Shown here: positions 18,753 to 27,730 of the stretch, in pieces
Position numbering within the stretch: position 1 is the first letter of the stretch
How the letters are laid out: each line of letters begins with the position of its first letter
Origin: Prolixibacteraceae bacterium
Lineage (GTDB): Bacteria > Bacteroidota > Bacteroidia > Bacteroidales > Prolixibacteraceae
DNA: 60,556 bases
Assembly: GCA_003457135.1 (NCBI GenBank)
Contig: DMSQ01000040.1
Coordinates: 99,150-159,705 of the forward strand
Direction: 5' to 3'
The notes under the pieces: generated by a model
What the model saw: the letters and a program-made list of their open reading frames with translations, nothing else
Database searches by the model: none
What the model was told of the DNA's origin: nothing
Position numbers and translations under genes: made by a program

Positions 18753-19256
18753 ATGAGAAATTTAGGAAGGTTTTTAGGAATGGTGGTTATTGCTTTATTT
18801 ATTTCTGCAGGAAGTAGTTTTGCCCAAGATCCTTCAACTACAGGCGCTGGAGCTGCCGGGGTAAAAGAACGGGCCAGAAAAAATATGACTGAAGAACAGA
18901 AAGAATTAATTAAAAAGGCTCAGGAAGAAAGAAAAGCTGCCCGCGAAGCATTTAAAGCTACATTAACTGAGGAGCAAAAAGCAATTTTAGCTGATGAAAA
19001 TTTAAAAGGTGAAGCTAAACGCGATGCCCTGAAGGCGCTTCTTTCCGATGCACAAAAGGCTATGCTTGAATCAAATCAGGCTGCTAAAAATGCTTTTCGC
19101 GAATCAATGAAAGGTTCGTTGACCCAAAAACAAAAAATGAAAATGAGAGAATTTCAGGAGAAACGCAAAGAACGTTGGGAAAACCTGAACGATGAGCAGA
19201 AAGCTAAAGTTAAGGAGGCCATGCAAAAGAGGAAACAAAAAGGGAAAGGCAATTAG
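18753..19256 (+). CDS. Small secreted Lys/Glu-rich helical protein
   Basis: 167 residues from the ATG at 18753; a TTG six bases earlier is in frame but less likely. A signal peptide of about 24 residues ends at SSFAQD. The mature part is almost entirely charged helix, with three related segments beginning MTEEQKELIKK, LTEEQKAIL and LNDEQKAKVKEAM, resembling the LTxxQ-type repeats of Spy/CpxP-like periplasmic proteins. Such proteins can act as chaperones or bind metals, but I would not assign a function here. It has its own -7 box and a strong terminator, so it is a monocistronic, possibly highly expressed gene. Confidence 0.72.
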   Translation: MRNLGRFLGMVVIALFISAGSSFAQDPSTTGAGAAGVKERARKNMTEEQKELIKKAQEERKAAREAFKATLTEEQKAILADENLKGEAKRDALKALLSDAQKAMLESNQAAKNAFRESMKGSLTQKQKMKMREFQEKRKERWENLNDEQKAKVKEAMQKRKQKGKGN

Positions 19257-19274
19257 TAAGAGATAAAAGGCAAT

Positions 19275-19323
19275 AAAAAACAGCATCTCCAAATTTTGGG
19301 ATTGCTGTTTTTTATTTTTGATA
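19275..19323 (+). terminator. Intrinsic terminator of the small secreted protein gene
   Basis: CAGCA (19281-19285) pairs with TGCTG (19313-19317), with inner CCAAA/TTTGG pairing. A-tract before and TTTTTT directly after, 19 bases past the stop codon. Confidence 0.75.
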
Positions 19324-19364
19324 TTCAACCCTTTGCAGGATTGTTGTTTATTATCATTATTTTA

Positions 19365-19418
19365 CCCCGGATTCCATCCGGGGCTATATACATTAAATTC
19401 CTGCCTGCGGCAGGCAGG
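19365..19418. repeat. Two adjacent palindromic repeats
   Basis: CCCCGGAT-TCC-ATCCGGGG (19365-19383) and CCTGCCTGC-G-GCAGGCAGG (19400-19418), both perfect hairpins. The first resembles CCGGATT-TC-AATCCGG at 27.79 kb. They lie in the leader of the following gene and explain the open frame that would extend that gene upstream. Confidence 0.6.
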
Positions 19419-19508
19419 CTTTCAGGATTTCAAAAACATTTAATAATTGATAAACTGAAATTATCAATTTGGGAATTTTGTCGTACAACCCGGAAATATG
19501 TGCTTCTA

Positions 19509-20390
19509 ATGAGAAAGATTTTCTGCATACTGGTCATTCTTTGGGGATTCTTTTCCGGAAAATTGCCGGCACAAGAATCAAAGATTGATTCAGTCCTGAA
19601 CGAGATACTGTTTGATGATGAAGACCTTATCGAGATGGTGAGATCGTCTCAAAAGTTTCAGTTCATCTACTCCCGTTTTAATTACGATACAAAAACATTC
19701 TTTGCCGGCCGGGATCTGGGCCTGCAACAATTTAACACCACCGGGCAGATTTCATATTTTCATTCCATTGGGATCAGCGTTGGGGCTGCAGCAGTTTATT
19801 ACAGCCAGATGGATCCCAAACTCAGCGCTATGTTACTGATGGCTGGTTACAGTGGTAAATTTTTCCATTCTGCCGATTATCGTTACCGCATTTCGTACGA
19901 CAGGTATTTTTTTCCAAAGAGTGAAGTAATGCAAGCCAGTCCGTTCAACAGCAGCCTTGGGTTAGGTTTTACGTTCGATAAAAAACAGGTGGGAACCCGG
20001 TTCGATTATTCACTTTTACTTGGAAACGAAATGGGATCACAATTGTCGTGGGACATTTATGGCGATATTTATGTCCTGAAATTCGGAAGGCTGAATAACA
20101 TTAAGTTTGAACCCGAAATTTCGATGTACTTCGGATCAGATCAAACCATTATTACTCAACTTGGGATTGTTCCCGGAAGGTTTCCGCGGCAATACACGGT
20201 AACTGAAATTGAAGCTGAAAAATTCGGATGGATGAATACCGAAGTCAAATTTCCGGTTACGATAAACTATGGTGACTTTGATTTTGAGCTTGGCTATAAC
20301 ATTAACCTTCCCCGCACGCTTTTTTCTGACGAGCAAATTAATCCTTCATCGTATTTCAATTTTTCAATCGGATACCTGATATCTTTGTAA
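19509..20390 (+). CDS. Predicted outer-membrane beta-barrel protein, unknown function
   Basis: 293 residues from the ATG at 19509, chosen because a clear signal peptide (MRKIFCILVILWGFF...LPAQ) begins there; the in-frame extension to 19296 runs through terminator and repeat sequence. The mature protein has many alternating aromatic/hydrophobic strands (FQFIYSRFNYDTKTFFAGRD, SIGISVGAAAVYYSQM, YRYRISYDRYFF, VGTRFDYSLLLGNEMG) and ends in YFNFSIGYLISL, a terminal strand pattern of outer-membrane barrels. I do not recognise a named family. It precedes the CE15 gene by 22 bases and may be co-transcribed with it. Confidence 0.68.
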   Translation: MRKIFCILVILWGFFSGKLPAQESKIDSVLNEILFDDEDLIEMVRSSQKFQFIYSRFNYDTKTFFAGRDLGLQQFNTTGQISYFHSIGISVGAAAVYYSQMDPKLSAMLLMAGYSGKFFHSADYRYRISYDRYFFPKSEVMQASPFNSSLGLGFTFDKKQVGTRFDYSLLLGNEMGSQLSWDIYGDIYVLKFGRLNNIKFEPEISMYFGSDQTIITQLGIVPGRFPRQYTVTEIEAEKFGWMNTEVKFPVTINYGDFDFELGYNINLPRTLFSDEQINPSSYFNFSIGYLISL

Positions 20391-20412
20391 ATAATCTCAT
20401 ACCAATCCAATC

Positions 20413-21690
20413 ATGAAACCAATAGTTTTTTTTCTTTTCATTTATCTCCTTCTTCATATTGAAGCTTTTGCCCAACGGGAAAATGTCATTTACGATGAAT
20501 CTAAAGTTCCTGAATATCAAATACCCGATGTTTTAACCCGGTTTAACAGAGGAAAAGTCAAATCCGAAAAAACCTGGTTCAAAAAGCAGCGTCCTGATAT
20601 CCTGAAGGTGTTCACTGAAGAAGTTTATGGAAAATTTCCTGGTAATCAGGAAATTTCCGAAGTAAAAGTTTGGGAAACTTCAGCAAACGCGGTCAATGGT
20701 TTGGCCATCCGTAAACAGTTGTCCTTATTTTTCAAAAAGAATAACCACAATCTGGAAGTGAATATTTTGATGTATTTACCCAAAACAGACCGGAAAGTCC
20801 CGGTATTTCTGGCCTGTAATTTTACCGGGAACCATGCCGTTTACAACGATCCAAACATCAGGCTGACCGAATCATGGGTGGCTAATAACCCTTCAGTCGG
20901 AATTATTAATAATCAGGTTACCGAACAGTCGAGGGCATCAGCCTCAGACCGCTGGCCTGTTGACGAAATCATTAAATCCGGATACGGATTGGTTACGGTT
21001 TATTACGGCGACATTGATCCTGATAAAAATGATTTTTCGGATGGAATCCATCCGTTTTTTTACGAAGCAAACCAGATCAAACCTAAGATTGATGAATGGG
21101 GTTCGGTTGCTGCATGGGCCTGGGGATTGTCAGGAGTAATGGACTATCTGGAAAAAGATCCGTTGGTTGACGCAAAAGAAGTGGCGGTTTTAGGCCATTC
21201 CAGATTAGGAAAAGCAGCCTTGTGGGCAGGAGCAACGGATCAACGTTTTGCGATGGTTATTTCCAACGAATCTGGTTGTGGCGGCGCAGCCCTCTCGAAG
21301 CGTATTTTTGGCGAAACTGTCCTGATGATCAATACCTCTTTTCCTCATTGGTTTTGCGATAATTTTCTGAAATACAACAATAAAGAAGAACTCCTTCCTG
21401 TTGACCAGCACATGCTTTTAGCGCTCATTGCCCCGCGTCCGCTATATGTAGCCAGCGCTGAAGGTGATCCATGGGCCGACCCGAAAGGCGAGTTTTTGTC
21501 AGCGAAATATGCCTCTTCCGTTTATGAATTGCTCGGATTGGAAGGACTTCCGGCGAAAGAAATGCCCGAAGTCAATCATCCGGTAATGGGAACTGTTGGC
21601 TATCATATCCGAAGTGGAAAGCATGACTTGACACTTTACGATTGGCAACAGTATATCCGGTTCGCTGATAAACATTTTAGAGGAAAGTGA
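20413..21690 (+). CDS. CE15-like glucuronoyl esterase
   Basis: 425 residues, with a signal peptide of about 20 residues. An alpha/beta hydrolase with GHSRLGK (nucleophile Ser 263), the conserved ISNESGCGGAALSKR block, and a C-terminal GYHIRSGKHDL segment that would supply the catalytic His. This set is typical of carbohydrate esterase family 15, which cleaves ester bonds between glucuronic acid side chains of xylan and lignin alcohols; databases sometimes label relatives acetylxylan esterase. It suggests plant-cell-wall use, in line with the GH106 and rhamnulokinase genes. Its stop codon runs directly into an octanucleotide tandem repeat. Confidence 0.82.
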   Translation: MKPIVFFLFIYLLLHIEAFAQRENVIYDESKVPEYQIPDVLTRFNRGKVKSEKTWFKKQRPDILKVFTEEVYGKFPGNQEISEVKVWETSANAVNGLAIRKQLSLFFKKNNHNLEVNILMYLPKTDRKVPVFLACNFTGNHAVYNDPNIRLTESWVANNPSVGIINNQVTEQSRASASDRWPVDEIIKSGYGLVTVYYGDIDPDKNDFSDGIHPFFYEANQIKPKIDEWGSVAAWAWGLSGVMDYLEKDPLVDAKEVAVLGHSRLGKAALWAGATDQRFAMVISNESGCGGAALSKRIFGETVLMINTSFPHWFCDNFLKYNNKEELLPVDQHMLLALIAPRPLYVASAEGDPWADPKGEFLSAKYASSVYELLGLEGLPAKEMPEVNHPVMGTVGYHIRSGKHDLTLYDWQQYIRFADKHFRGK

Positions 21691-21784
21691 GAAGATGAGA
21701 AAGTGAGAAAGTGAGAAAGTGAGAAAGTGAGAAAGTGAGAAGATGAGAAAGTGAGAAAGGGAGAAGATGAGAAGATGAGAAAGG
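21689..21784. repeat. Twelve-unit octanucleotide tandem repeat
   Basis: Twelve consecutive 8-base units of GAGAAAGT, GAGAAGAT or GAGAAAGG without a break in period, beginning at the last two bases of the CE15 stop codon. A GA-rich tail continues to about 21796. Almost pure purine on the plus strand. Such arrays change length by replication slippage; here this would alter the distance between the CE15 and rhaB genes but no reading frame. Confidence 0.9.
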
Positions 21785-21899
21785 AAAGGAAAGGAACAAT
21801 GAACCCCGTCCGTTCAAAAGAGTTTTTCGAAGTATAAATCTTCTTTCGGACGGAATTGTATTTACGAAAAAAATTGCAGTTACATAAAAAACTGAACAA

Positions 21900-23375
21900 A
21901 TGGATCAACGATATTTTTTAGCCTTCGATTTGGGAGCATCAAGTGGACGGGCAATTCTCGGGACTTTAGCAAATGATAAGATTGAACTTACCGAAATACA
22001 CCGTTTTCCCAACCAGATGCAATTAATTAACGGGCACTGGTTCTGGAACATTTTTAACTTATTCAACGAACTGAAAATCGGACTAAAGAAGTGTGTCAAA
22101 GAGTTTGGAATTCAGCCTGAATCAATCGGGATTGATACCTGGGGTGTTGATTTTGTGCACCTGAACAAAGAAGGTTTAATTCTTTCGCTTCCTTTTGCCT
22201 ATCGCGATTCGCGTACAAATACCTCCATGGAAGATTTATTCAGGATTATTCCCCGCGACGAAGTCTATGCCCGGACTGGTATCCAGTTTATGCAGTTCAA
22301 CAGCTTGTTCCAGCTCTTCTCGATGGTGAAAGACCATTCGTCGTTACTGGAAATAACGGATTCGATCTTGTTTATGCCCGATGCGCTGAATTATTTGTTT
22401 TCAGGAGTAAAAAAGAGCGAATTTTCAATTGCTAGCACCAGTCAAATGATCATTCCAGGAACTTGTACCTGGAATAAGGAATTACTCGAAAAAGTCGGAA
22501 ATCCAACCGGAATTCTGAATGAGATTATTTTACCGGGAACAATTCTTGGAACTATTCAGGAGGAAATAGCCAGGGAAACAGGCAGCAAATCCGTTCCGGT
22601 AATTGCAGTTGCGGCTCATGATACCGGTTCTGCCATTGTTTCAGTACCAAACACCGGAAAGAATTTTGTTTACCTCAGTTCAGGAACATGGTCTATTATG
22701 GGCATCGAAAGTGAACATCCTATTATTTCGGAACAAACCCGGCTATTAAATTTTACCAACGAGGGTGGGGTAGATGGCACGACCCGGTTCCTGAAAAACA
22801 TCATGGGCTTGTGGCTGATTCAGGAAGTGCAGCGAATATGGGAAGAAGAAGGATTTATATACACCTGGCCGGAAATGGTTGAACTGGCACGGAAATCAGA
22901 GCCTTTTAAATTTCTGGTCAATCCGGACGATTCCATGTTCCTGAATCCAAGAAATATGGTTCAGGCAATACGCGATTTTTGTTATCAAACAGCACAGGGA
23001 ACACCCTGTAATCATGGCGAAACTATCCGTTGTATTTACGATAGCCTTGCATTGAAATACCGGTATACGCTCCGGCAAATCCGTAATGTATCTGATCAGC
23101 CAATCGAAATCATTCATATAATAGGAGGTGGCGCCAACAATCATTTTCTGAACCAGCTCACGGCTGATGCCACTGGTTTGCTCGTTATTGCGGGCCCTAC
23201 CGAAGCAACTGCAATTGGAAATATCATGGTTCAGGCCAAAGCTTTGGGATACGTTGGCTCACTAAGCGAAATCCGGCAGATTGTTGCCAATTCGTTCGAT
23301 TTGGCAGAGTTTAGTCCTTCTTTGGAATTGGATTGGGACGGGGCCTATGACAGATTTATGGGGATCATGCTCTAA
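21900..23375 (+). CDS. rhaB: Rhamnulokinase
   Basis: 491 residues. FGGY kinase fold with FLAFDLGASSGRAILG at the N terminus, IGIDTWGVDFVHLN, PFAYRDSRT, AHDTGSAIVSVP and IHIIGGGANNHFLNQLTADA. The DLGASSGR start and the TWGVD motif are those of L-rhamnulose kinases. It phosphorylates L-rhamnulose, the second step of rhamnose breakdown. The isomerase, aldolase, permease and regulator genes are not in this window. Its stop overlaps by three bases the stop of the convergent TonB-like gene. The tandem repeat lies in its presumed leader. Confidence 0.9.
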   Translation: MDQRYFLAFDLGASSGRAILGTLANDKIELTEIHRFPNQMQLINGHWFWNIFNLFNELKIGLKKCVKEFGIQPESIGIDTWGVDFVHLNKEGLILSLPFAYRDSRTNTSMEDLFRIIPRDEVYARTGIQFMQFNSLFQLFSMVKDHSSLLEITDSILFMPDALNYLFSGVKKSEFSIASTSQMIIPGTCTWNKELLEKVGNPTGILNEIILPGTILGTIQEEIARETGSKSVPVIAVAAHDTGSAIVSVPNTGKNFVYLSSGTWSIMGIESEHPIISEQTRLLNFTNEGGVDGTTRFLKNIMGLWLIQEVQRIWEEEGFIYTWPEMVELARKSEPFKFLVNPDDSMFLNPRNMVQAIRDFCYQTAQGTPCNHGETIRCIYDSLALKYRYTLRQIRNVSDQPIEIIHIIGGGANNHFLNQLTADATGLLVIAGPTEATAIGNIMVQAKALGYVGSLSEIRQIVANSFDLAEFSPSLELDWDGAYDRFMGIML

Positions 23376-24271
23376 TAAGCTCCCCAATGCAGAATACCTT
23401 TCCGCATTTCGGCAAATTCGAACGATTGCTGTTTGTTTATGAAATTGATAGGGAACGAGAAATAGTAACTGACATCCCGGTTATTTAGTTTCGCAGGTTT
23501 CCATTCCCCATTTAAACTCAGGAACGACTGGTAAGCTGCAGTGTTAATAGACGAACCCAGACCTTTGATAATTTTCAGTCCATCCAGTTTCCCGTTTTCC
23601 AGAATGACAAAAGCAACAATTAAGGTGCCCGAAATGGAGGCAATATCAATTCCGGCATCCTTAAATCCTTTTATCAAATGCTGGTTCATCACTTTGGTTC
23701 CGGGAATAAAAATTGGGTCCACATCGGTCGAGTAAAAGATATCATCAATGTACTTACTTCCGTCTTCATTCCAGTTTTCGTTGGTCACCAATTCGTTATT
23801 GTTATATTCTGAAACGGATTTTTTGTTTCCGTTTTTGTAATACTCTGTCACTTCCCCATGGAACAACAAGGGCATTACTGATTGGGCATATCCTTCCCTC
23901 ACTATCTTTCCTTTCACGGCATCCCTAAATCTGAATGTATTACCGGCTTGTTGGCTGAAAGTCCGGAAAATGGTTCCGGTAAATTCTTCGCTGTTTGCTT
24001 TAACCTGATAGGTCGAATCATTTACCTTTTTATAGTGCTCGGTATATATCTTTTCCCATTGCCCGTCTTTCTGTTTTAAGGTCTGGACAGAAGCCGAACT
24101 GGACGATTTGGTTTTTATTTTTTGAATATAAATGGCATGTTCCAGGTTGCATAACTTTCCGTTTGTGCCAATAAAAATCTCTGAGATGCCCTGTGCGGAA
24201 CCAGTAGTTGAAACAAAGGAAAAGCTAATTGAAATTATAAAAAGGCACAGAGAAATTGGTATATGTTTCAT
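23372..24271 (-). CDS. TonB C-terminal domain protein with MORN-like segment
   Basis: 299 residues from the ATG at 24271, chosen because the signal peptide (MKHIPISLCLFIISISFSF...) starts there; nine extra residues upstream are possible. The middle has LFHGEVTEYYKNGNKKSVSEY, a MORN-like/antitoxin-type repeat. The end (FVILENGKLDGLKIIKGLGSSI, WKPAKLNNRDVSYYFSFPINF) is a TonB C-terminal domain. The protein has no Pro-rich spacer and no clear TM anchor beyond the signal, so it is probably a secreted TonB-like domain protein, not the main energy transducer. Function unknown. Confidence 0.72.
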   Translation of the reverse strand: MKHIPISLCLFIISISFSFVSTTGSAQGISEIFIGTNGKLCNLEHAIYIQKIKTKSSSSASVQTLKQKDGQWEKIYTEHYKKVNDSTYQVKANSEEFTGTIFRTFSQQAGNTFRFRDAVKGKIVREGYAQSVMPLLFHGEVTEYYKNGNKKSVSEYNNNELVTNENWNEDGSKYIDDIFYSTDVDPIFIPGTKVMNQHLIKGFKDAGIDIASISGTLIVAFVILENGKLDGLKIIKGLGSSINTAAYQSFLSLNGEWKPAKLNNRDVSYYFSFPINFINKQQSFEFAEMRKGILHWGAY

Positions 24272-24476
24272 GGCGTTTGAATTCAGTTTAGGGATCATGT
24301 AAATATAGGTAATGTTCTTTTATTTCCTGAAAAAGATACAATTACAAATCGTGCGAAAGATGTAATTTTTCGGACATTTAGCGAACCAAAGAGATTTAAA
24401 AACGGAGAATGGAAGAACAGTCGGATTTCAATAATAAAATCGTATTTTTAAACAACCTAATTTAACAAATAGATTA

Positions 24477-27458
24477 ATGATTACCAAAGAGGCAGCCTTT
24501 CAGAAAATATCGGAACTGGTCGAACGCTTTGACGAACAATTTGATTCGTATAAAAATGCCAACTATAATGAAACCCATACCCGCAGGGACTTCATTGATC
24601 CGTTTTTCAAAGCATTAGGTTGGGATATTGACAACGAAGAAGGATATGCCGAAGCATACCGGGAAGTCATTCACGAAGACCGGGTAAAGATCGGTAAAGC
24701 GACAAAAGCTCCTGACTATTCATTTCGGTTGTCAGGCGGGAAAAGACTATTTTTTGTAGAAGCGAAAAAACCCAGTGTTGCCATAAAAGACGATATTTTA
24801 CCCGCATATCAAGTTCGACGATATGGTTGGAATGCCAAACTTTCAGTGAGTATCACCACCGACTTTGAAGAATTTTCAATCTATGACTGCACTAAAAAAC
24901 CAAACCCCAACGACAAAGCATCAGTAGCGCGAATAAAATACATGACTTTTCGCGAATACTTAAAAGAGTTTGATTTCCTCTGGGATACATTCAGCAAAGA
25001 ACGGGTGCTCAAAGGGAGCTTCGACAAGTTTGTGCAAGGAAATGCCAATAAAAAAGGAACAGCCACCGTTGACAAAGAGTTTTTATTGTCGTTAGATAAC
25101 TGGAGAACCTACCTTGCTACTTCAATCAGTTGGAACAACAAAAACCTTGACGAAGACGAAATAAATTTTGTGGTACAGCAAACCCTTGACCGTATTATCT
25201 TTCTGCGCATTGCTGAGGACAGGGGCATAGAACTTTATGGCAATTTACAAAACGCTTCTAAACAAGGCGATTGTTACCAAAACCTTTACACTATATTCGG
25301 TGAGGCTGATGCGAAATATAATTCCGGACTTTTCGATTTTAAAAAGGATAAACTCAGTAAGGATGTCAAGATAGATAACAAGGTCATCAAAACCATTATC
25401 AAAGAATTATATTACCCAGAATCGCCTTATGAGTTTTCTATATTAGCCGTCGAAATATTAGGAAGTGCGTACGAACAGTTTTTGGGCAAAGTGATCCGAA
25501 TAACGCCTTCGCACCATGCAAAAATTGAAGAAAAACCCGAAGTTCGTAAAGCAGGTGGCGTGTATTACACCCCTCAATATGTGGTGGAATACATCGTAAA
25601 AAACACAGTGGGCAAACTAGTCGAAGGAAAGACGCCGAAAGATATAAGTTCGATTAGAATTGTTGACCCTGCCTGTGGTAGTGGCAGCTTTTTGATTGGA
25701 GCTTACCAGTATTTATTAGACTGGCATAAAAATTACTACTCCAACGGTGGGAAACCATCAAAAGCGACAAAAAACAGTCCGTTAACACCCGAAGGCAACC
25801 TCACCACTGCAGAGAAAAAACGCATCTTGCTCAATAACATTTATGGGGTTGATATTGATGTGAATGCTGTTGAAGTAACCAAGTTAAGTTTGCTTCTGAA
25901 ATGTATGGAAGGCGAAACTGAAGCTTCAATCAATTACCAGCTATCCATGTTTCACGAACGGGTTTTGCCGACACTCGACGACAATATCAAAAGCGGGAAC
26001 AGTTTAATTGATACTGATTTTTACAATAACCAATTAGATTTTGGTTTTGAGAAAAAGATCAAACCATTTAATTGGCAAAAAGCTTTTCCTGAAGTTTTTA
26101 GCAGGAAAGCAGAAAAGCCGGAAGATGAACTGAAAACCATTGCCCAAAAAGCCAAACAACACGCCTATAAAGCATTACAATATGTCACGGAATTGGAAGA
26201 AAAACTGAGTGTAGTCAATGAACCAACGATCAAATTGAATTCTACTGGAGGTTTTGATGTGGTGATTGGAAATCCGCCCTACTTGGGAGGCAGGGAATGG
26301 AAAGAAGAAAATGGAAATGTTTATGACTACTTCATAGGTAAATACGAAGTTGCCGAATATCAGTTTGATATTTATGCTTTATTTTGGGAGGCTGGGATTA
26401 GGCTATTAAAAAAGAATGGACTAATTGGGTACATTACACCAAACACTTGGTTAAACAATCAAAGCAATAAAAAATTACGGACTTATATATTAAAAAATAC
26501 TTCTATAAAAGAGATTGTTGACTATTCAAAGATCAAAGTATTTGAACAAGCAACTGTTTTGCCAATCATTACAATTCTTGAAAATACCATAGCCAAAAGT
26601 GATGCAACTGAAATTTTTGAACCTGTTGAAGATGGATTTATAAGGACACAATCGGTTAATCAGGAAATTTGGAACGATGGAGATTTAAGCATTATTAATA
26701 TCAATTTAAGTCAAAATGATTTATTGATCAGAGAAAAGATTGAAGCTAATACTCAGCCTCTTGAAAAGTTAGCATTAATAAAATTCGGAATCAAAATTTA
26801 TGAAACGGGTAAAGGAAAGCCACCACAAAAAGCAAACTTCCCCAAGGATAGAGTTTATGAATCAGATTATAAAATTGATGACACATTTCGACCTTACTTA
26901 GAAGGGAAAGACATCAGCCCATATTTGATTACATATAAAAGCCGATGGTTGAAGTATGGTGATAACCTTGCAGCTCCAAGAAATCCGATTTTATTTGAGG
27001 GAGAAAGGATCCTTGTGAGAAGGATTGTTGGCAAAACTTTAATTTCAGCTTACACAAACAGCGATTATGTAACAAGTCAACTCCTGCAAATAGTAAAGCC
27101 ATTTGATCAATCAGTATCAAAATTTTTACTGGGGATAATTAATTCAAAATTATTAGCCTTCTATTTCAGAAAGAAATACAACCGACAAGACAAAACATTT
27201 CCGGAGATTCGAATTTATGAGCTGGCGTCTTTGCCAATCAAGCAACTTAATAGTACAAATAAGCCATTGCAAATTGAAATTGAAAAGCTTGTTGACCACC
27301 TTTTAAAACTCAATGAAGAAAAAGCAGAAACAAAGCTGGAATCAAAAGTTTTGCAAATCGAAAGCAAGATTGATTATTGCGAAAACCGTATCAATGAAAT
27401 CGTTTATCAGCTATACGAGTTAACAGAAGAAGAAATAAAAATTGTGGAGGGGAAATGA
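24477..27458 (+). CDS. Type IIG restriction-modification enzyme
   Basis: 993 residues combining endonuclease, methyltransferase and target recognition. N-terminal PD-(D/E)xK-like nuclease with APDYSF (Asp 80) and FFVEAKKPS (Glu 95, Lys 97). An N6-adenine methyltransferase core follows: GGVYYTPQYVVEYIV, SAM motif DPACGSGSFL (397-406) and catalytic NPPY (599-602). The C-terminal third (about 680-990) has TaqI-like specificity features (YLEGKDISPYL, ILVRRIVGKTLISAYT, a terminal coiled coil). Such enzymes methylate one strand of their site and cut nearby unmodified DNA. The stop overlaps the start of a 75-residue gene (ATGA). Recognition sequence unknown. With the flanking repeats it forms an accessory patch. 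Confidence 0.88.
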   Translation: MITKEAAFQKISELVERFDEQFDSYKNANYNETHTRRDFIDPFFKALGWDIDNEEGYAEAYREVIHEDRVKIGKATKAPDYSFRLSGGKRLFFVEAKKPSVAIKDDILPAYQVRRYGWNAKLSVSITTDFEEFSIYDCTKKPNPNDKASVARIKYMTFREYLKEFDFLWDTFSKERVLKGSFDKFVQGNANKKGTATVDKEFLLSLDNWRTYLATSISWNNKNLDEDEINFVVQQTLDRIIFLRIAEDRGIELYGNLQNASKQGDCYQNLYTIFGEADAKYNSGLFDFKKDKLSKDVKIDNKVIKTIIKELYYPESPYEFSILAVEILGSAYEQFLGKVIRITPSHHAKIEEKPEVRKAGGVYYTPQYVVEYIVKNTVGKLVEGKTPKDISSIRIVDPACGSGSFLIGAYQYLLDWHKNYYSNGGKPSKATKNSPLTPEGNLTTAEKKRILLNNIYGVDIDVNAVEVTKLSLLLKCMEGETEASINYQLSMFHERVLPTLDDNIKSGNSLIDTDFYNNQLDFGFEKKIKPFNWQKAFPEVFSRKAEKPEDELKTIAQKAKQHAYKALQYVTELEEKLSVVNEPTIKLNSTGGFDVVIGNPPYLGGREWKEENGNVYDYFIGKYEVAEYQFDIYALFWEAGIRLLKKNGLIGYITPNTWLNNQSNKKLRTYILKNTSIKEIVDYSKIKVFEQATVLPIITILENTIAKSDATEIFEPVEDGFIRTQSVNQEIWNDGDLSIININLSQNDLLIREKIEANTQPLEKLALIKFGIKIYETGKGKPPQKANFPKDRVYESDYKIDDTFRPYLEGKDISPYLITYKSRWLKYGDNLAAPRNPILFEGERILVRRIVGKTLISAYTNSDYVTSQLLQIVKPFDQSVSKFLLGIINSKLLAFYFRKKYNRQDKTFPEIRIYELASLPIKQLNSTNKPLQIEIEKLVDHLLKLNEEKAETKLESKVLQIESKIDYCENRINEIVYQLYELTEEEIKIVEGK

Positions 27459-27682
27459 AAACCAATACAAAAATCAAAATTGAAGAAGCATTAAAAAATG
27501 CTGAATGCTACATTGAAGAGATGAAGGCTTGGGATGATAGAAAGCTCAGTAAGCACCTTGACTTATTTCAACAACAGATGCAGGTGGCTTATAATCAGGG
27601 AAATCATGAGGCTTTCGAATTGTTACAGGAATATGAAAGTCAGGTGCTTAGAAGCAGAATGCTGGCAAACTTTAAGGAATAG
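27455..27682 (+). CDS. Small protein coupled to the restriction enzyme
   Basis: 75 residues, start codon overlapping the restriction-enzyme stop in an ATGA, which usually means translational coupling. Mostly charged amphipathic helix (KIKIEEALKNAECYIEEMKAWDD, HLDLFQQQMQVAYNQGN), no signal peptide, no DNA-binding motif I can name. It could be a subunit, a regulator or an inhibitor of the enzyme before it; sequence alone does not decide. Composite repeats follow within 40 bases. Confidence 0.7.
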   Translation: MKTNTKIKIEEALKNAECYIEEMKAWDDRKLSKHLDLFQQQMQVAYNQGNHEAFELLQEYESQVLRSRMLANFKE

Positions 27683-27730
27683 ATTACCAGCGACAGAAAG
27701 GGGAAAAGCGATTCAATTACAGATAGGAAA

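Noticed and set aside
19296..19508. Upstream extension of the barrel protein gene
   Set aside because: It runs through the terminator and two palindromes, while a good signal peptide begins at the ATG at 19509.
21689..21784. CRISPR-like short repeats
   Set aside because: Units are contiguous 8-mers with no spacers and no cas genes nearby.
21636..21908. Minus-strand open frame rich in Ser-Phe repeats
   Set aside because: It is the translation of the octanucleotide tandem repeat in the opposite direction, overlapping the end of the CE15 gene; no real protein features.
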